From: Streptomyces sp. NBC_00775
GTDB taxonomy: Bacteria; Actinomycetota; Actinomycetes; Streptomycetales; Streptomycetaceae
Direction: 5' to 3'
DNA: 64,000 nucleotides
Assembly (NCBI RefSeq): GCF_036347135.1
Contig: NZ_CP108938.1
Coordinates: 186,001-250,000, forward strand
Shown: one piece after another, positions 38,507 through 47,208 of the stretch
Layout of the letters: each line of letters opens with the position of its first letter
Position numbering within the stretch: position 1 is the first letter of the stretch
Made by a program: the position numbers and the translations under genes
The notes under the pieces: generated by a model
Databases searched by the model: none
Seen by the model: only the letters and a program-made list of their open reading frames with translations
What the model was told of the DNA's origin: nothing

Positions 38507-38677
38507 GGAGGCGGGCGCCGACGGGGCGTAACTCGCAGTCCCCCGGCGGCAGTTGAGTTTGGTGTGAAGAAAAACAACCATCCCGTCGAGGGCCCTGACG
38601 GCTTTGTCTGCACTGCCCGCGACGGCGGCTCGCCAGCCTTGGTCGGTGAGCCGCCATCTGGACTCGACCGAGCTGAT

Positions 38678-39262
38678 TCAACGCACCGTTGAGTCGGTGA
38701 TCTGGGCTTCGAGGTCGGCGACGCGTCGGTCCTGGAAGCGGAGATTTGAGCACGCGGCTTTGAGCCGTTCGTCGAGAGTGCGGTTGTCGGTGGTGAGCTG
38801 GCGGACCCGTTGCTTGAGCGTGGTGTTCTCGGTGGTGATCCGCTGGATGGCCTCCTCGGTCCACTCGGCTTGCAAGTCGCGGATCTGGCCGAGGAGTTCG
38901 CCGATTCGGGTGCGCTGGGTGAGGATCTCAGCGTGGGCGGCCTTGAGGGCGTCCTCGGCGTTCAGTGCGCGTTCACGCCAGGTCGCCTCGTGCTCATTGT
39001 CCTGGTCGGCGAGCATCTGGGACCGGCGTTCGCCGGTCTCGGCCACGCCGGTGGCGACCGCGGTCCTGGCCTCGGGATTGTCGTAGAGGAAGGTGCGCGA
39101 GACGTCCGCGCGGCGGGCGACGGAGGCGACGCTGACCTGAGCCTTCTCCCGCCGGAGCCGGGTGATGGCCTCGTGGACCCGCTGAAGTGCGGCCTCTGCT
39201 CTGCGACGGCGGGCCGCCAGGGCGGCGGCTGTGCGAGGTTCCGGGACGGTGGCGGGATTCAT
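38678..39262 (-). CDS. DUF6262 (TnpC-like) protein
   Basis: Helical protein of 194 residues. The N-terminal HTH-like part ('VSVASVARRADVSRTFLYDN') resembles TetR-type recognition helices, and a long coiled coil follows ('TQRTRIGELLGQIRDLQAEW', 'ITTENTTLKQRVRQLTTDNR'). DUF6262 proteins accompany Tn554-type recombinases and correspond to TnpC, which influences insertion orientation and frequency. The start ATG overlaps the preceding stop (ATGA), so the genes are translationally coupled. Confidence 0.85.
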   Translation of the reverse strand: MNPATVPEPRTAAALAARRRRAEAALQRVHEAITRLRREKAQVSVASVARRADVSRTFLYDNPEARTAVATGVAETGERRSQMLADQDNEHEATWRERALNAEDALKAAHAEILTQRTRIGELLGQIRDLQAEWTEEAIQRITTENTTLKQRVRQLTTDNRTLDERLKAACSNLRFQDRRVADLEAQITDSTVR

Positions 39263-40297
39263 CTGCGTGCTTCCTCGTCGTCGGCCGCTGTGTACTCGTC
39301 GCTGTACTTACCCTCGTCGTGTCCAGCGGCGAGGTCGGTGGCGCGGAAGGCGGTGGACCACATGCGGTGGAAGTAGTCCTGGGGTTTGCGCAGGTCCATG
39401 GCGAGGGCGTCATCGAGAAGGCCGAGGCCGGCCAGGGCCTTCTCAGGCACCCAGCGCACCGTTGGGCTGCTCGTTCGTCCAGGCCAGGCAGTCGCGGCAA
39501 CTCCCCTGCCTGGGCCCGTACCACGTCGGGACGATGCGGGCCCGCGGCCAGGCGAGCAGACCGGCACGGTCGAAGGCCTCCTTCAAGGTCGGCGCCATCT
39601 GCGGCAGGTCTGCAAGCGCTTCGGGCCGTACCCGCTGCTCATCCGGTGGCCGGGAGGCAAGGGCAAGGCGTGCGCCCTTTCTGGTGTGGAACCTCCAGGT
39701 CTCGCCGACGCGGCGCTCTCGGGCCATCTCCTGCAGCACTGCGTCCACTTCGCAGAGCCCCGCCAGGGGCCGGTCGCGGATCCGCGAGGCGTGGGCGCGG
39801 GTGAAGGTGCGCGGCCAGGGCCGGAACAGACCCAGCTGGCCGGGGACTTCCTCGACACACACGGCGGGGTCATCGGCCGGCGCGGGCGCCGCGGCCGCGC
39901 GCAGGGCCCAGGCGGGCGGCTGCTGGCGCACCAGCGGGGTGTCGGTCTGGCGCAGGGGGTCGGCCCGTGGCAGGCGCACCGGGTGAAGGCGCAGCGCGAG
40001 TTGCTGAGGACGTCCCGGTGGCAGGCTCTGGCGCGCGAGCTCGGCGGTGAGCCAGGCATCGTCGCCGCCCAGGCGAACCAGAAGACGACAGCAGCGGCAC
40101 GTGCCGTCGCTGGACACGATCGCCGGCCACCCGCACCGGCGGCACGACGCCTTCCGGTACCGCACGCCGTGCGTGCCGCCCTTGCGGTAGCGGCGGCGCG
40201 CGGTCGCGCACTGCGGGCACAGGCCGCTCAACTCCACCACGCCCCACGTACAGCACAGCTCACAGCTCCCCGCCGCGGGCCGCCGGGTCGCGCTCAC
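39259..40297 (-). pseudogene. Zinc-ribbon recombinase-associated protein (TnpB-like), frameshifted
   Basis: Starts with GTG 40297 four bases after the HTH gene's stop. Several CxxC pairs in the first 75 residues ('CELCCTWGVVELSGLCPQC', 'CRRCGWPA', 'CRCCRLL') indicate zinc ribbons, and a helical region follows ('EVPGQLGLFRPWPRTFTR'). After 'CRDCLAWTNEQP' the frame stops at 39443. A one-base shift near 39470 restores 'TVRWVPEKALAGLGLLDD' through 'DDEEARR' to 39259, which overlaps the DUF6262 start. Either a real frameshift mutation or a sequencing error; the function is probably lost if real. Confidence 0.65.
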
Positions 40298-40300
40298 GGG

Positions 40301-40642
40301 TCAGTTCGGAGGCAGGCAACGCGCGCCGACCTCACCGGTCTGCTTGGGCACCGGGCGCTGCCCGCTGCCCGCACGGGGCCGCTCTCCCACCGCCTGCGGC
40401 CTCTCGCCCAGATCGCCGCCGGCCGCCAAGGGCTCGGCTTCCAGCAGGTCGGCGACCGTGCACTGCAGCGCCGCACAGATCATGTCGAGGTCGTCGAGCC
40501 GCACGGTGAGCGGCTTGGCCGACCACAGCACGCACACCTTGCTCAGCGACGGAGTGAAGCCCACCTCCTCGAAGGCGGTCTTCAGGTCACTGGGCCGCCA
40601 GACGTCGCGCTTGGCCGCCACCCAGCGCAGATTCCACTTCAC
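40301..40642 (-). CDS. XRE-family HTH regulator of the Tn554-like unit
   Basis: Protein of 113 residues from GTG 40642, one base after the integrase stop. The Cro/CI-type HTH spans residues ~12-70 ('SLSKVCVLWSAKPLTVRL', 'DDLDMICAALQCTVADLLEA'), and the tail is disordered and Pro/Gly/Arg-rich. Regulators of this type sit directly behind the integrase in many actinobacterial elements and probably control its expression. Confidence 0.85.
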   Translation of the reverse strand: MKWNLRWVAAKRDVWRPSDLKTAFEEVGFTPSLSKVCVLWSAKPLTVRLDDLDMICAALQCTVADLLEAEPLAAGGDLGERPQAVGERPRAGSGQRPVPKQTGEVGARCLPPN

Positions 40643-40643
40643 G

Positions 40644-41804
40644 TCAGGTCTCCTCTGTCAGTCGGCGAACCGCGCGCCGGGACGATTCCGAGCAGGTCCG
40701 CTCCGGATCCGCCTTCGCGGAGGCCAGATAGCCGATCGTCGTGGTCGGCCACTGGTGCCCGAGCAGCACCTGAACATCCCAAAGAGGCATCCCCGCCTCA
40801 TAGTTGTGCGTCGCGCACGCGTGGCGCAGCAGATGCGGGAACAGCACCGTCACCGTGCCGGTCAGATGCTCCTGCGACGCCGCGCGCAGCGCCCGGCGGA
40901 ACGTATCGGGGTGCATCTCCGGCGCCACCGCGGGTACCGCCCCCAGCGCGGCCGGCAACCGCTCGGAGGAAAACAATGGAGCGTACGGGTCCAGCGGATC
41001 GTCGCAGAACAGGCCGCGCACCTCTTCGACGTACCACCACAACAGCTCCCGGCCCTCGGCGAACATGAACGCCTCGCGCTCCCTCGGGCCTGACCCTCTC
41101 GCGCCCTTGCCCCGTACCAAGAACCGGCCCCACTGGCCGTTGTCCCAGTGCAGATCGCCCATCCGCACCCGGCACAGCTCGCACGCCCGCACCCCGGAGA
41201 TGTAGGTGATCTTGGCCATCACGTAGTTCCGCACGGCCACCGGGTACTTGCGTGCCGCAGCGAGACTCTGCCGCCAGGCGGCGAAGAACGCCTCCATCTG
41301 CGGCCGCGACGGCGGGATACGCAGCCCGAAGTCACCACGGTGCCGAGGCTGGTTGAAGGCATCGACCCGCGACTCCACAATCGCCGCGAACCGGCGCCGG
41401 ATCTCTCCGGCATGGCGCTGCTCGAGGAACGCGAAGTAGTGGTGAATGTTCGTGATCTTCTTACGGACGGTCTGACGACCGCGCTTGCCCGGACCGGCGA
41501 AGTACTGGCCGAGCATGCGCAACGTCAGCTCCCAAGGGAGCACGTCGTAGAAGGTGCAGACCTCGATCACGGGCTGCACCAACTGTTTCAGCGTGGTCGC
41601 CGCCAGTCCCGCCACGTCCCGGGCCCAGCAGTACTCCGCCAGCGAGTCCTGATACAGGCCGCGCTCCGCCTCCCGCGACGACGAAGGCACACTCGGTCGC
41701 TGCAGGGTGAGCACGTCCGCGAGCCCCTCGTCCGGGCCCGCGGGAAGGTCTGGCGTACTGCCACCGGAGAGCAGCGTGAAGCGACGGGTTTCGGAATCCC
41801 CCAC
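40644..41804 (-). CDS. Tyrosine recombinase (integrase, TnpA-like)
   Basis: Site-specific recombinase of 386 residues. The core-binding SAM-like domain is at ~60-150 ('ELTLRMLGQYFAGPGKRGRQ'). The catalytic domain has Arg I in 'YISGVRACELCRVRMGD', the box II motif 'LFPHLLRHACATHNYEAG' (HxxR), 'VQVLLGHQWPTTTIGYL' (His/Trp site and the Tyr nucleophile). All pentad residues are present, so it is likely active. GTG 41804 lacks a clear Shine-Dalgarno and the inverted half-sites ACTCGCA/TGCGAGT lie just upstream, suggesting autoregulation or leaderless expression. Confidence 0.9.
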   Translation of the reverse strand: MGDSETRRFTLLSGGSTPDLPAGPDEGLADVLTLQRPSVPSSSREAERGLYQDSLAEYCWARDVAGLAATTLKQLVQPVIEVCTFYDVLPWELTLRMLGQYFAGPGKRGRQTVRKKITNIHHYFAFLEQRHAGEIRRRFAAIVESRVDAFNQPRHRGDFGLRIPPSRPQMEAFFAAWRQSLAAARKYPVAVRNYVMAKITYISGVRACELCRVRMGDLHWDNGQWGRFLVRGKGARGSGPREREAFMFAEGRELLWWYVEEVRGLFCDDPLDPYAPLFSSERLPAALGAVPAVAPEMHPDTFRRALRAASQEHLTGTVTVLFPHLLRHACATHNYEAGMPLWDVQVLLGHQWPTTTIGYLASAKADPERTCSESSRRAVRRLTEET

Positions 41805-41847
41805 AGACTCGCAATTTAGGGAACTGACTCCTGGAATCTGCGAGTTA

Positions 41848-42183
41848 CTGGCATATCTTCACTCATTCGAGTAGAGCGTGGTCGTACCCCCTTGTACAGC
41901 ACGAACTGCCCGAACGCTCCCGATGGGACTTGCGAGGAACCCGTCGCCACTCCAGTTGACGACATGCGGAATCAGTCGGCCGCAATCGCGCTGAGCGGCG
42001 ATGTGCGAGGTGAGGCCGCGGCTGCATGCGTGCAGTGCCTCGTTCAGAAGCCGCCGCGTCTGTCGCCGGGGCCGGGTCAGTTGATGCAACGGGCTTCGAT
42101 CTCCGGCTTCAGGGTGGGCCGCTGCCCGGTCGGCCGGGCCAACCGCGAGCGGCGCGTCGGCCATCCGGGCGTTGTGGTCGAGG
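41848..42183. other. Intergenic region without recognised gene
   Basis: Lies between the right end of the Tn554-like unit and the MarR gene. Reverse-strand frames are open ('SPLHQLTRPRRQTRRLLNEA') but without motif or start signal. Confidence 0.35.
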
Positions 42184-42702
42184 TCAGGAAGCGTCATCGT
42201 GTGCCTCTGCGGCCAGCGCGACGCGGCGCAGCATGTCGGACAGAGCATGACGCTCGTCCCGCGAGAGGACGCCGAGAAGCCGGTATTCCTCGTGGCCGAC
42301 CACGTCCATCGCTCTCAGCCAGGTCGTGCGGCCGGAGTCGGTCAGCTCTACGTCGACGCGGCGCCGGTCGGTTTCCGACGGCTTACGGCGTACGAAACCG
42401 CGGCGCTCCAGAGCGTCGAGGCGGCCTGTGATCGAGGCTGGTGCGAGGTCGAGATCGGTGGCGAGCTCGGACGGTGTCGCCCGGCCCGCGCGGGCGGCGA
42501 GTTTGTGCAGCGTGTCGAACTCGTGGCGCTCCAGGTCGTAGTTGGCCAGCGATCGCTCGCGGACCTTGCCCAGATACCAGGTGACCTTCTGCATGCGGGT
42601 CACCGCGCCCTCGATGTCCGGGTCGAGGTCGGGCAGCACTGTCATCCAGCGGGTGACGTGATCGTCCGTCCAGTCGCGCGCCCCGGGCTCCCTGTGCTCC
42701 AT
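42184..42702 (-). CDS. MarR-family regulator
   Basis: Winged-helix regulator of 172 residues from ATG 42702. Helix 'ATPSELATDLDLAPASITGR' is the recognition element, the wing is 'RKPSETDRRRVDVELTDSG' (DRRR.V.LT) and a dimerising C-terminal helix follows. It is divergent from the MFS transporter at 42797 (94 bp) and presumably represses it and itself, responding to a phenolic or antibiotic ligand. Confidence 0.9.
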   Translation of the reverse strand: MEHREPGARDWTDDHVTRWMTVLPDLDPDIEGAVTRMQKVTWYLGKVRERSLANYDLERHEFDTLHKLAARAGRATPSELATDLDLAPASITGRLDALERRGFVRRKPSETDRRRVDVELTDSGRTTWLRAMDVVGHEEYRLLGVLSRDERHALSDMLRRVALAAEAHDDAS

Positions 42703-42755
42703 GGCTCCCAGCCTACGCCGCGACGCTTCGGCACCATACATTTCGGAGCTTTATA

Positions 42756-42769
42756 TTTCGTTGACGAAA
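42756..42769. promoter_or_regulatory. Candidate MarR operator
   Basis: TTTCG-TTGA-CGAAA palindrome in the AT-rich marR/MFS intergenic region. An outer pair ATTTCGG (near 42739) and CCGAAAT (near 42778) is also inverted around it, giving a nested dyad typical of MarR control regions. Confidence 0.5.
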
Positions 42770-42796
42770 GTTTGATACCGAAATACATTCGGCGGC

Positions 42797-44083
42797 ATGT
42801 CACACCGACTGCTGCGCAACCGCGCCTTCCGGCTGCTCTTCCTGGGGCGGTCACTGTCCCTTGTCGGCGACGCCGTCGTGCCCGCCGCGCTGTCCCTCGC
42901 CGTCCTGCGGGCCACGGGCTCCACGTCCGCCCTCGCGATCGTCCTCGGCTGCGCGATGGTGCCGAGACTCCTGTTGCTGCCTCTCGGCGGTGTCGTCGGA
43001 GATCGGTTCAACGCTCGGATCGTGGCGCTCACCACCGATCTCGTACGCTGTGCCGCGCAGCTCTACGTCGGTCTCCAACTCCTCGGCGGAGCAACCGGGT
43101 TGTGGCAGATCGCCCTCGCGGAGGCGATCGGCGGGGCCGCCTCCGCCTTCGCCATGCCGACGCTGCCGCGGCTGATCACCGGCTCAGTGCCCGGCGACGA
43201 CCGGCAGGCCGCCAACTCGGCGCTCGGCGCCGTCAAGAGTGCCACCGGCCTCGGCGGACCGGCCTTGGCCGGCGCGCTGATTCTCACCGCGGGACCCGGT
43301 TGGGCGTTCGTCCTGGACGCCGCGTCCTTCGCCGTCAGCGCGGGGCTGCTCGCCGCGATCCGCATCGGCCATGTCCCGGCAGAGCGCCGCTCGCTGCGTG
43401 TCGATCTCGTGGAGGGCTGGCGGGAGGTCCGCAACCGGGACTGGTACTGGACGAGCCTCATCGCGCACGCCATGTGGAACGGAGCCGCAGCCGTGCTGAT
43501 GACGATCGGCCCCGCCCTGGCCGTACGGCAGTTGGGCGGCGAAGGGACCTGGGTGGCGATCCTCCAGGCGGGAGCCGTGGGACTGCTGCTCGGCTCCCTG
43601 CTCGCCGGACGCGCCCGCCCCCGCCGCCCCATCCTCGTGGCCAACCTCGGCCTGGCGACCTACGCGCTGCCGCTCGCCCTGTTCGCGGCCGGCGCCCCGG
43701 CTGTCACCATCATCGCCGCTTACGGCCTCGCCCTGGCGGGCCTCGGCTTCCTCAACCCCGTATGGGAGACCTCCGTCCAGGCCGCCATCCCGCCCGGCGT
43801 GCTGGCTCGCGTCACCTCGTACGACTGGCTGCTGTCCCTGGCCGCCATGCCCCTCGGTTACGTCCTCGCCCCGCTCGCAGCGAGCGCGTGGGGCCCGCAG
43901 GCGCCGCTCTGGGCCGCGGCGATCGCGGTCAGCCTGGCCTGCGCGGGAACCGCAGCCGTACCGGGCGTCCGCCGCTTCACCGTCACGGACAACGTGACCA
44001 ACGCCCCCACACCGACGACCGCGACCCGCGGCCACTACGAGGACGAACACTCGACCGAAAGTGCTGGTCACAGCCATGCGTAG
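42797..44083 (+). CDS. MFS exporter of the macrolide/enterobactin (DHA3-like) type
   Basis: Twelve-helix transporter of 428 residues beginning 'LLRNRAFRLLFLGRSLSLVG', the hallmark of DHA3/EntS-type exporters. The loop motif is 'PRLLLLPLGGVVGDRFNAR' and helix 5 contains 'SATGLGGPALAGALIL' (motif C-like). The cytoplasmic tail is His/Glu-rich ('ATRGHYEDEHSTESAGHSHA'). Paired with the divergent MarR regulator; probably drug or siderophore export. Confidence 0.9.
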   Translation: MSHRLLRNRAFRLLFLGRSLSLVGDAVVPAALSLAVLRATGSTSALAIVLGCAMVPRLLLLPLGGVVGDRFNARIVALTTDLVRCAAQLYVGLQLLGGATGLWQIALAEAIGGAASAFAMPTLPRLITGSVPGDDRQAANSALGAVKSATGLGGPALAGALILTAGPGWAFVLDAASFAVSAGLLAAIRIGHVPAERRSLRVDLVEGWREVRNRDWYWTSLIAHAMWNGAAAVLMTIGPALAVRQLGGEGTWVAILQAGAVGLLLGSLLAGRARPRRPILVANLGLATYALPLALFAAGAPAVTIIAAYGLALAGLGFLNPVWETSVQAAIPPGVLARVTSYDWLLSLAAMPLGYVLAPLAASAWGPQAPLWAAAIAVSLACAGTAAVPGVRRFTVTDNVTNAPTPTTATRGHYEDEHSTESAGHSHA

Positions 44084-44128
44084 CGAAAGCACTGGTGCCA
44101 GCGCACCGGTTTCGACAAGCTGCGACAC

Positions 44129-44608
44129 ATGGACTGGACGCCCCTGCTCTCCACACTGACCGGTGCCGTCATCGGCATCGCAGCCACTCTGATCGCCGAC
44201 CGCAACCGGTGGCGGCGGGAGGAAGCAAGGCACGCTCTGGAAGTACGGCGCGAGGTCTACACGGAGTATGTTTCCGCCCTCAAAGCCGCGGGTGAGGAGA
44301 TACGGGCCGTCGCCCTGGGCGACCACATGTCCGAGTCGGCACGCGACGCGGCGGTGCGGGAAGCCGTGCGCGGCACCGGCATCTACACGGCGAGCGAGCG
44401 CCTCTGGCTCGTGGGCCCCCCGCAGGTCGTGGAGGCGGGGAACGAGGCGTTCCACCGCCTGCGCGCGATCCGCGACGCCTATGCCCGTGGAGTGACTGTC
44501 GGCTCCGCCGACGACGCGCCCCTGATAGAGCGGCGACGCAAGGCTATGGCGCAGATGCGTCGCCTCATGCGTGAGGACCTGGGCATCGGACCCCTCGGAA
44601 TCGAGTGA
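44129..44608 (+). CDS. Membrane-anchored helical hypothetical protein (159 aa)
   Basis: N-terminal single membrane helix 'LLSTLTGAVIGIAATLIA', then a charged coiled-coil segment ('WRREEARHALEVRREVYTEY', 'ALKAAGEEIRAVALGDHM') and a C-terminal helical part ('ERRRKAMAQMRRLMREDLGI'). Such proteins of about 160 residues are frequent in Streptomyces and unassigned. It follows the MFS gene by 45 bp and may be co-transcribed with it. Confidence 0.7.
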   Translation: MDWTPLLSTLTGAVIGIAATLIADRNRWRREEARHALEVRREVYTEYVSALKAAGEEIRAVALGDHMSESARDAAVREAVRGTGIYTASERLWLVGPPQVVEAGNEAFHRLRAIRDAYARGVTVGSADDAPLIERRRKAMAQMRRLMREDLGIGPLGIE

Positions 44609-44664
44609 TGTGTCACCAGCCCTGAGCTCGTCCCAGCCTCGCGAGGTCCCCGCCACCGTGCCGG

Positions 44665-45175
44665 TCACAGCCATTCATTGATGGCCGCGACCAGCACGGT
44701 CGCCTCGTAGCGGACGGCGAGCTTGTCGTACCTCGTTGCCACTGCTCGGTGGCGCTTGAGGCGATTGATGCCGCACTCCACCGCATGGCGCTCTTTGTAA
44801 TCCGCGGCGTCGAACTTCGGCGGCCGACCACCCTGGGAACCGCGCTTCTTGCGGTTGGCGATCTGGTCGCGCTTCTCCGGGATCGTGCAGCGGATGTCGC
44901 GCTTGCGCAGGTAGGCGCGGTTCGCGCGGGAGCCGTACGCCTTGTCGGCACGAACCTTGTCCGGCCGGGTGCGCGGGCGGCCGGGCCCGAGCCTGGGCAC
45001 CCGGATACACCCCAGGACACCTGGAACTGCGGGGAGTCACCGCGCTGTCCGGCCGTGATCACCAGTGACATCGGCTTCTGGGCCTGCTCGACTGCCAGGT
45101 GGAGCTTGGTGGTCAGCCCGCCCCGGGAGCGTCCGAGCCCGTGGTCGTCGGTCCGCGGCGGGGCGTACGTGGCGG
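44665..45175 (-). pseudogene. IS5-family transposase, 5'-truncated and frameshifted
   Basis: Reads 'GLGRSRGGLTTKLHLAVEQA' (first Asp box region) and, in a second frame, '[20 protein letters not shown]' (second Asp), '[20 protein letters not shown]' and '[20 protein letters not shown]' (Glu region), to the natural end '[10 protein letters not shown]'. The N-terminal third is missing, replaced by a DNA-polymerase fragment on the other strand. Confidence 0.8.
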
Positions 45176-45336
45176 AGCCACTGCGCATCACGCTGCTCGC
45201 TCAGAGCCCGGCCGGATGGGCGCGGCTGTGCCGTCTGGTGTCCGCCGCGCACGCCCAGGCCGACGGCTCAGTGCCGGCCGTGTCCTGGCCGGTGCTGCGC
45301 GAGTACGCGGACCAGGACCTGGTGGTACTGCTCGGA
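45176..45336 (+). pseudogene. DnaE2-like error-prone polymerase fragment (PHP domain)
   Basis: Forward reading 'LRITLLAQSPAGWARLCRLV', 'SAAHAQADGSVPAVSWPVLR' and 'EYADQDLVVLLG' matches the PHP-domain start of actinobacterial error-prone DNA polymerase III alpha (DnaE2: 'LLA....GW..LCRL.SAAH'). Only about 52 codons remain of a gene normally over 3 kb. The sequence up to 45430 continues open without recognisable family. Confidence 0.6.
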
Positions 45337-45479
45337 TCCTCTTCCACCAGGTCCACCGTGACGACATGTCCCGGGTACGGGTGGCCCGGCCATGTTAGTG
45401 ACGGTGAGGCCCCGGGCCGGTGGGTTGATCGGTCGGCGAGTCTTGATCGCTTCTGAGTCTGCTGGTTAGGTTGGCCGGC

Positions 45480-46025
45480 ATGACCGACCACAGAGCCCTC
45501 GCCTGGCCACCTGCGCCGATCAAGACGGAGCGGCTCGTACTCCGCGAGTCCGAGGCCCGGGACCGCGAGGTGGTCATCGAGCTGAACGCCTCGCCAGAGG
45601 TGGGCACTTACCTCGGTGGCCCTCGACCGCGTGCCGAGCTCGAACGCACGGTGCCCGAGGTGCCCGGGCGGCGCCCTGGCTTCTTCGTGGTCGAGCTCGA
45701 CGGAGCGACGATCGGCATAATCCACCTCGACCCGCAAGACCCCGAGCGTCCGGGTAACCGCCTGGAGCCCGGGGAGACCGAGCTCGGCTACTTGTTCCTG
45801 CCGGAGGCGTGGGGACGCGGGTACGCCACCGAGGCGTGCGCAGCGGCACTCGACTGGTTTGCCGGCGCGCTTCCCGGTGAGCCGGTAGTGCTGTACACCC
45901 AGACCGCCAACGTCCGCTCGATGCGCCTCGCGGCGAAGCTCGGGTTCACCGAGCTGGAGCGATTCGAGGCGTACGGCGCCGAGCAGTGGTTCGGCGTGTG
46001 GTCTTCGGTCGCGCCGCTCGCTTGA
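45480..46025 (+). CDS. GNAT acetyltransferase (RimJ/RimL-like), first
   Basis: Protein of 181 residues from ATG 45480. GNAT fold: strand 1 'IKTERLVLRESEARDREVVI', strand 4 'PGFFVVELDGATIGIIHLDP', acetyl-CoA loop 'YLFLPEAWGRGYATEACAAA' (WGRGYATE) and C-terminal 'LYTQTANVRSMRLAAKLGFT'. It transfers acetyl from acetyl-CoA to an amine of a protein N-terminus or small molecule; the acceptor is unknown. Stands alone. Confidence 0.88.
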   Translation: MTDHRALAWPPAPIKTERLVLRESEARDREVVIELNASPEVGTYLGGPRPRAELERTVPEVPGRRPGFFVVELDGATIGIIHLDPQDPERPGNRLEPGETELGYLFLPEAWGRGYATEACAAALDWFAGALPGEPVVLYTQTANVRSMRLAAKLGFTELERFEAYGAEQWFGVWSSVAPLA

Positions 46026-46288
46026 GCTCGTGCTCGACAGCGCGGATCCACCGGACCATCGCCCGACGGCCGCTACCTGCCCCCGCGGAGGAACCTGCTG
46101 CATATCCCACAGCTGGAGCACACCTCCGGGGATCTCTCATTTGATGCTGTCGGTCAGCCAACAACAGGAGCTGAAATAAACCAACTTGGTCACCCTCGTC
46201 CGGTGTCCGCGTCTGGGCCTAGAAGCAGCGTCGCGCGTTGTCCGACAGAGCCCGACTGATGTCAGTGCCGGGTGGAAGACTGCCCGGC

Positions 46289-46888
46289 ATGATCGAGCCG
46301 AATCCGAAAGCGGACCTTCTCCGTTACCTACAAGACGGGCGTGACGCCCTGCTGTGGAAGCTCAATGGGCTCTCGGATTACGACATCCGCCGCCCGCTGA
46401 CCCCTACGGGCACGAACCTACTGGGGCTGGTCAAACACGTCGCCGGCGTGGAGTTGGGGTACTTCGGCGACACGTTCGGACGGCCGTTCTTCGACGAGGA
46501 GCCGCCGCCCTGGTGGTATACGGAGAACGCAGAACTCAACGCGGACATGTGGGCCACAGCCGACGAGTCACGCGAAGAGATCGTTGGGCTGTATCACCAG
46601 GCGTGGGAGCACTCCAACGGCACCATCGCGACGCTGGCGCTTGACGCGATCGGTCACGTCCCGTGGTGGCCGGAGGAACGGCAAGAGGTGACGCTGCACC
46701 ACATCCTTGTGCGGGTGATCTCCGATACGCAGCGGCATGCCGGCCACGCCGACATCGTGCGAGAGCTCATCGACGGAGCCGTCGGGTGCTTGGAGGGCAA
46801 CGACAACATGCCACCAGGAGATCAGGCATGGTGGGAGAACCACCGGCGCCGACTCGAACGCGTGGCGCGGGAAGTCGCCAACGGTTGA
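46289..46888 (+). CDS. DUF664 (DinB-like) enzyme, paralogue 2
   Basis: Protein of 199 residues from ATG 46289 ('MIEPNPKADLLRYLQDGRDA'). Metal-binding His in 'LLGLVKHVAGVELGYFG' and in 'ISDTQRHAGHADIVRELIDG'. Compared with the paralogue at 27900 it has a short aromatic insertion ('EEPPPWWYTENAELNADMWA'). A mycothiol-linked detoxification role is plausible from the family, with the substrate unknown. Confidence 0.85.
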   Translation: MIEPNPKADLLRYLQDGRDALLWKLNGLSDYDIRRPLTPTGTNLLGLVKHVAGVELGYFGDTFGRPFFDEEPPPWWYTENAELNADMWATADESREEIVGLYHQAWEHSNGTIATLALDAIGHVPWWPEERQEVTLHHILVRVISDTQRHAGHADIVRELIDGAVGCLEGNDNMPPGDQAWWENHRRRLERVAREVANG

Positions 46889-47029
46889 TCTCGCCGTGCT
46901 GCTGTCGACCCAACCGGATCCGGGGTCGGACATGCGGCACCGTTCAGCCGGCTTCGGCCTGCGCTTTCGTGTGAGCGCAGCGGTACACGTCTGCGTCATG
47001 GAGCGCGACGGCTGGAGTACCTCGGCACC

Positions 47030-47207
47030 TTGACTTGCTCCTCGGGCTGAAGCCCGAGGATTCTGGCCTTCTCGTCCGTTGCTGTGCCGCTACGCGGCAC
47101 GGGGTTCGGGCGGGGATCCGTGGCTTCCTGTTTCTTCGCGCTGTGCCGGGACGAGTCCTGGTCTGACCTGCGCTCCGCAGGCTGCAACCGCCAGTCCAGC
47201 GGAGCGT
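47030..47207 (-). mobile_element. Orphan IS605 right end with tnpB 3' stub
   Basis: Carries the same border TTGAC (47030-47034), the perfect CCTCGGGCT-GA-AGCCCGAGG hairpin (47040-47059), the GCCGCTACGCGGC hairpin and about 35 C-terminal tnpB codons as copies 1 and 2, then breaks off. TnpA, most of tnpB and the left end are missing. Confidence 0.85.
47030..47207 (-). ncRNA. Possible stand-alone omega-RNA locus
   Basis: All parts of the putative guide-RNA scaffold present in the complete IS605 copies are kept here, with a different flank (GGTGCCGAGGTACTCCAGCC on the reverse strand) as guide. It could be expressed and served by TnpB from copy 1 or 2. Expression is inferred, not seen. Confidence 0.35.
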
Positions 47208-47208
47208 T

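Larger units (their letters stand above)
38529..41847. mobile_element. Tn554-like unit bounded by 10-bp inverted repeats
   Basis: TAACTCGCAG (38529-38538) and CTGCGAGTTA (41838-41847) are perfect inverted copies enclosing a four-gene reverse-strand operon (integrase, HTH, zinc-ribbon protein, DUF6262). A further half-site ACTCGCA lies at 41807-41813 by the integrase start. The gene content is that of actinobacterial Tn554/TnpABC-type elements. The inverted repeats as true ends are inferred; there is no empty site in the window. Confidence 0.55.

Noticed and set aside
42172..44295. 707-codon forward open frame crossing the MarR and MFS genes
   Set aside because: Arg/Pro/His-rich shadow frame; the MarR and MFS proteins in other frames have clear family motifs.
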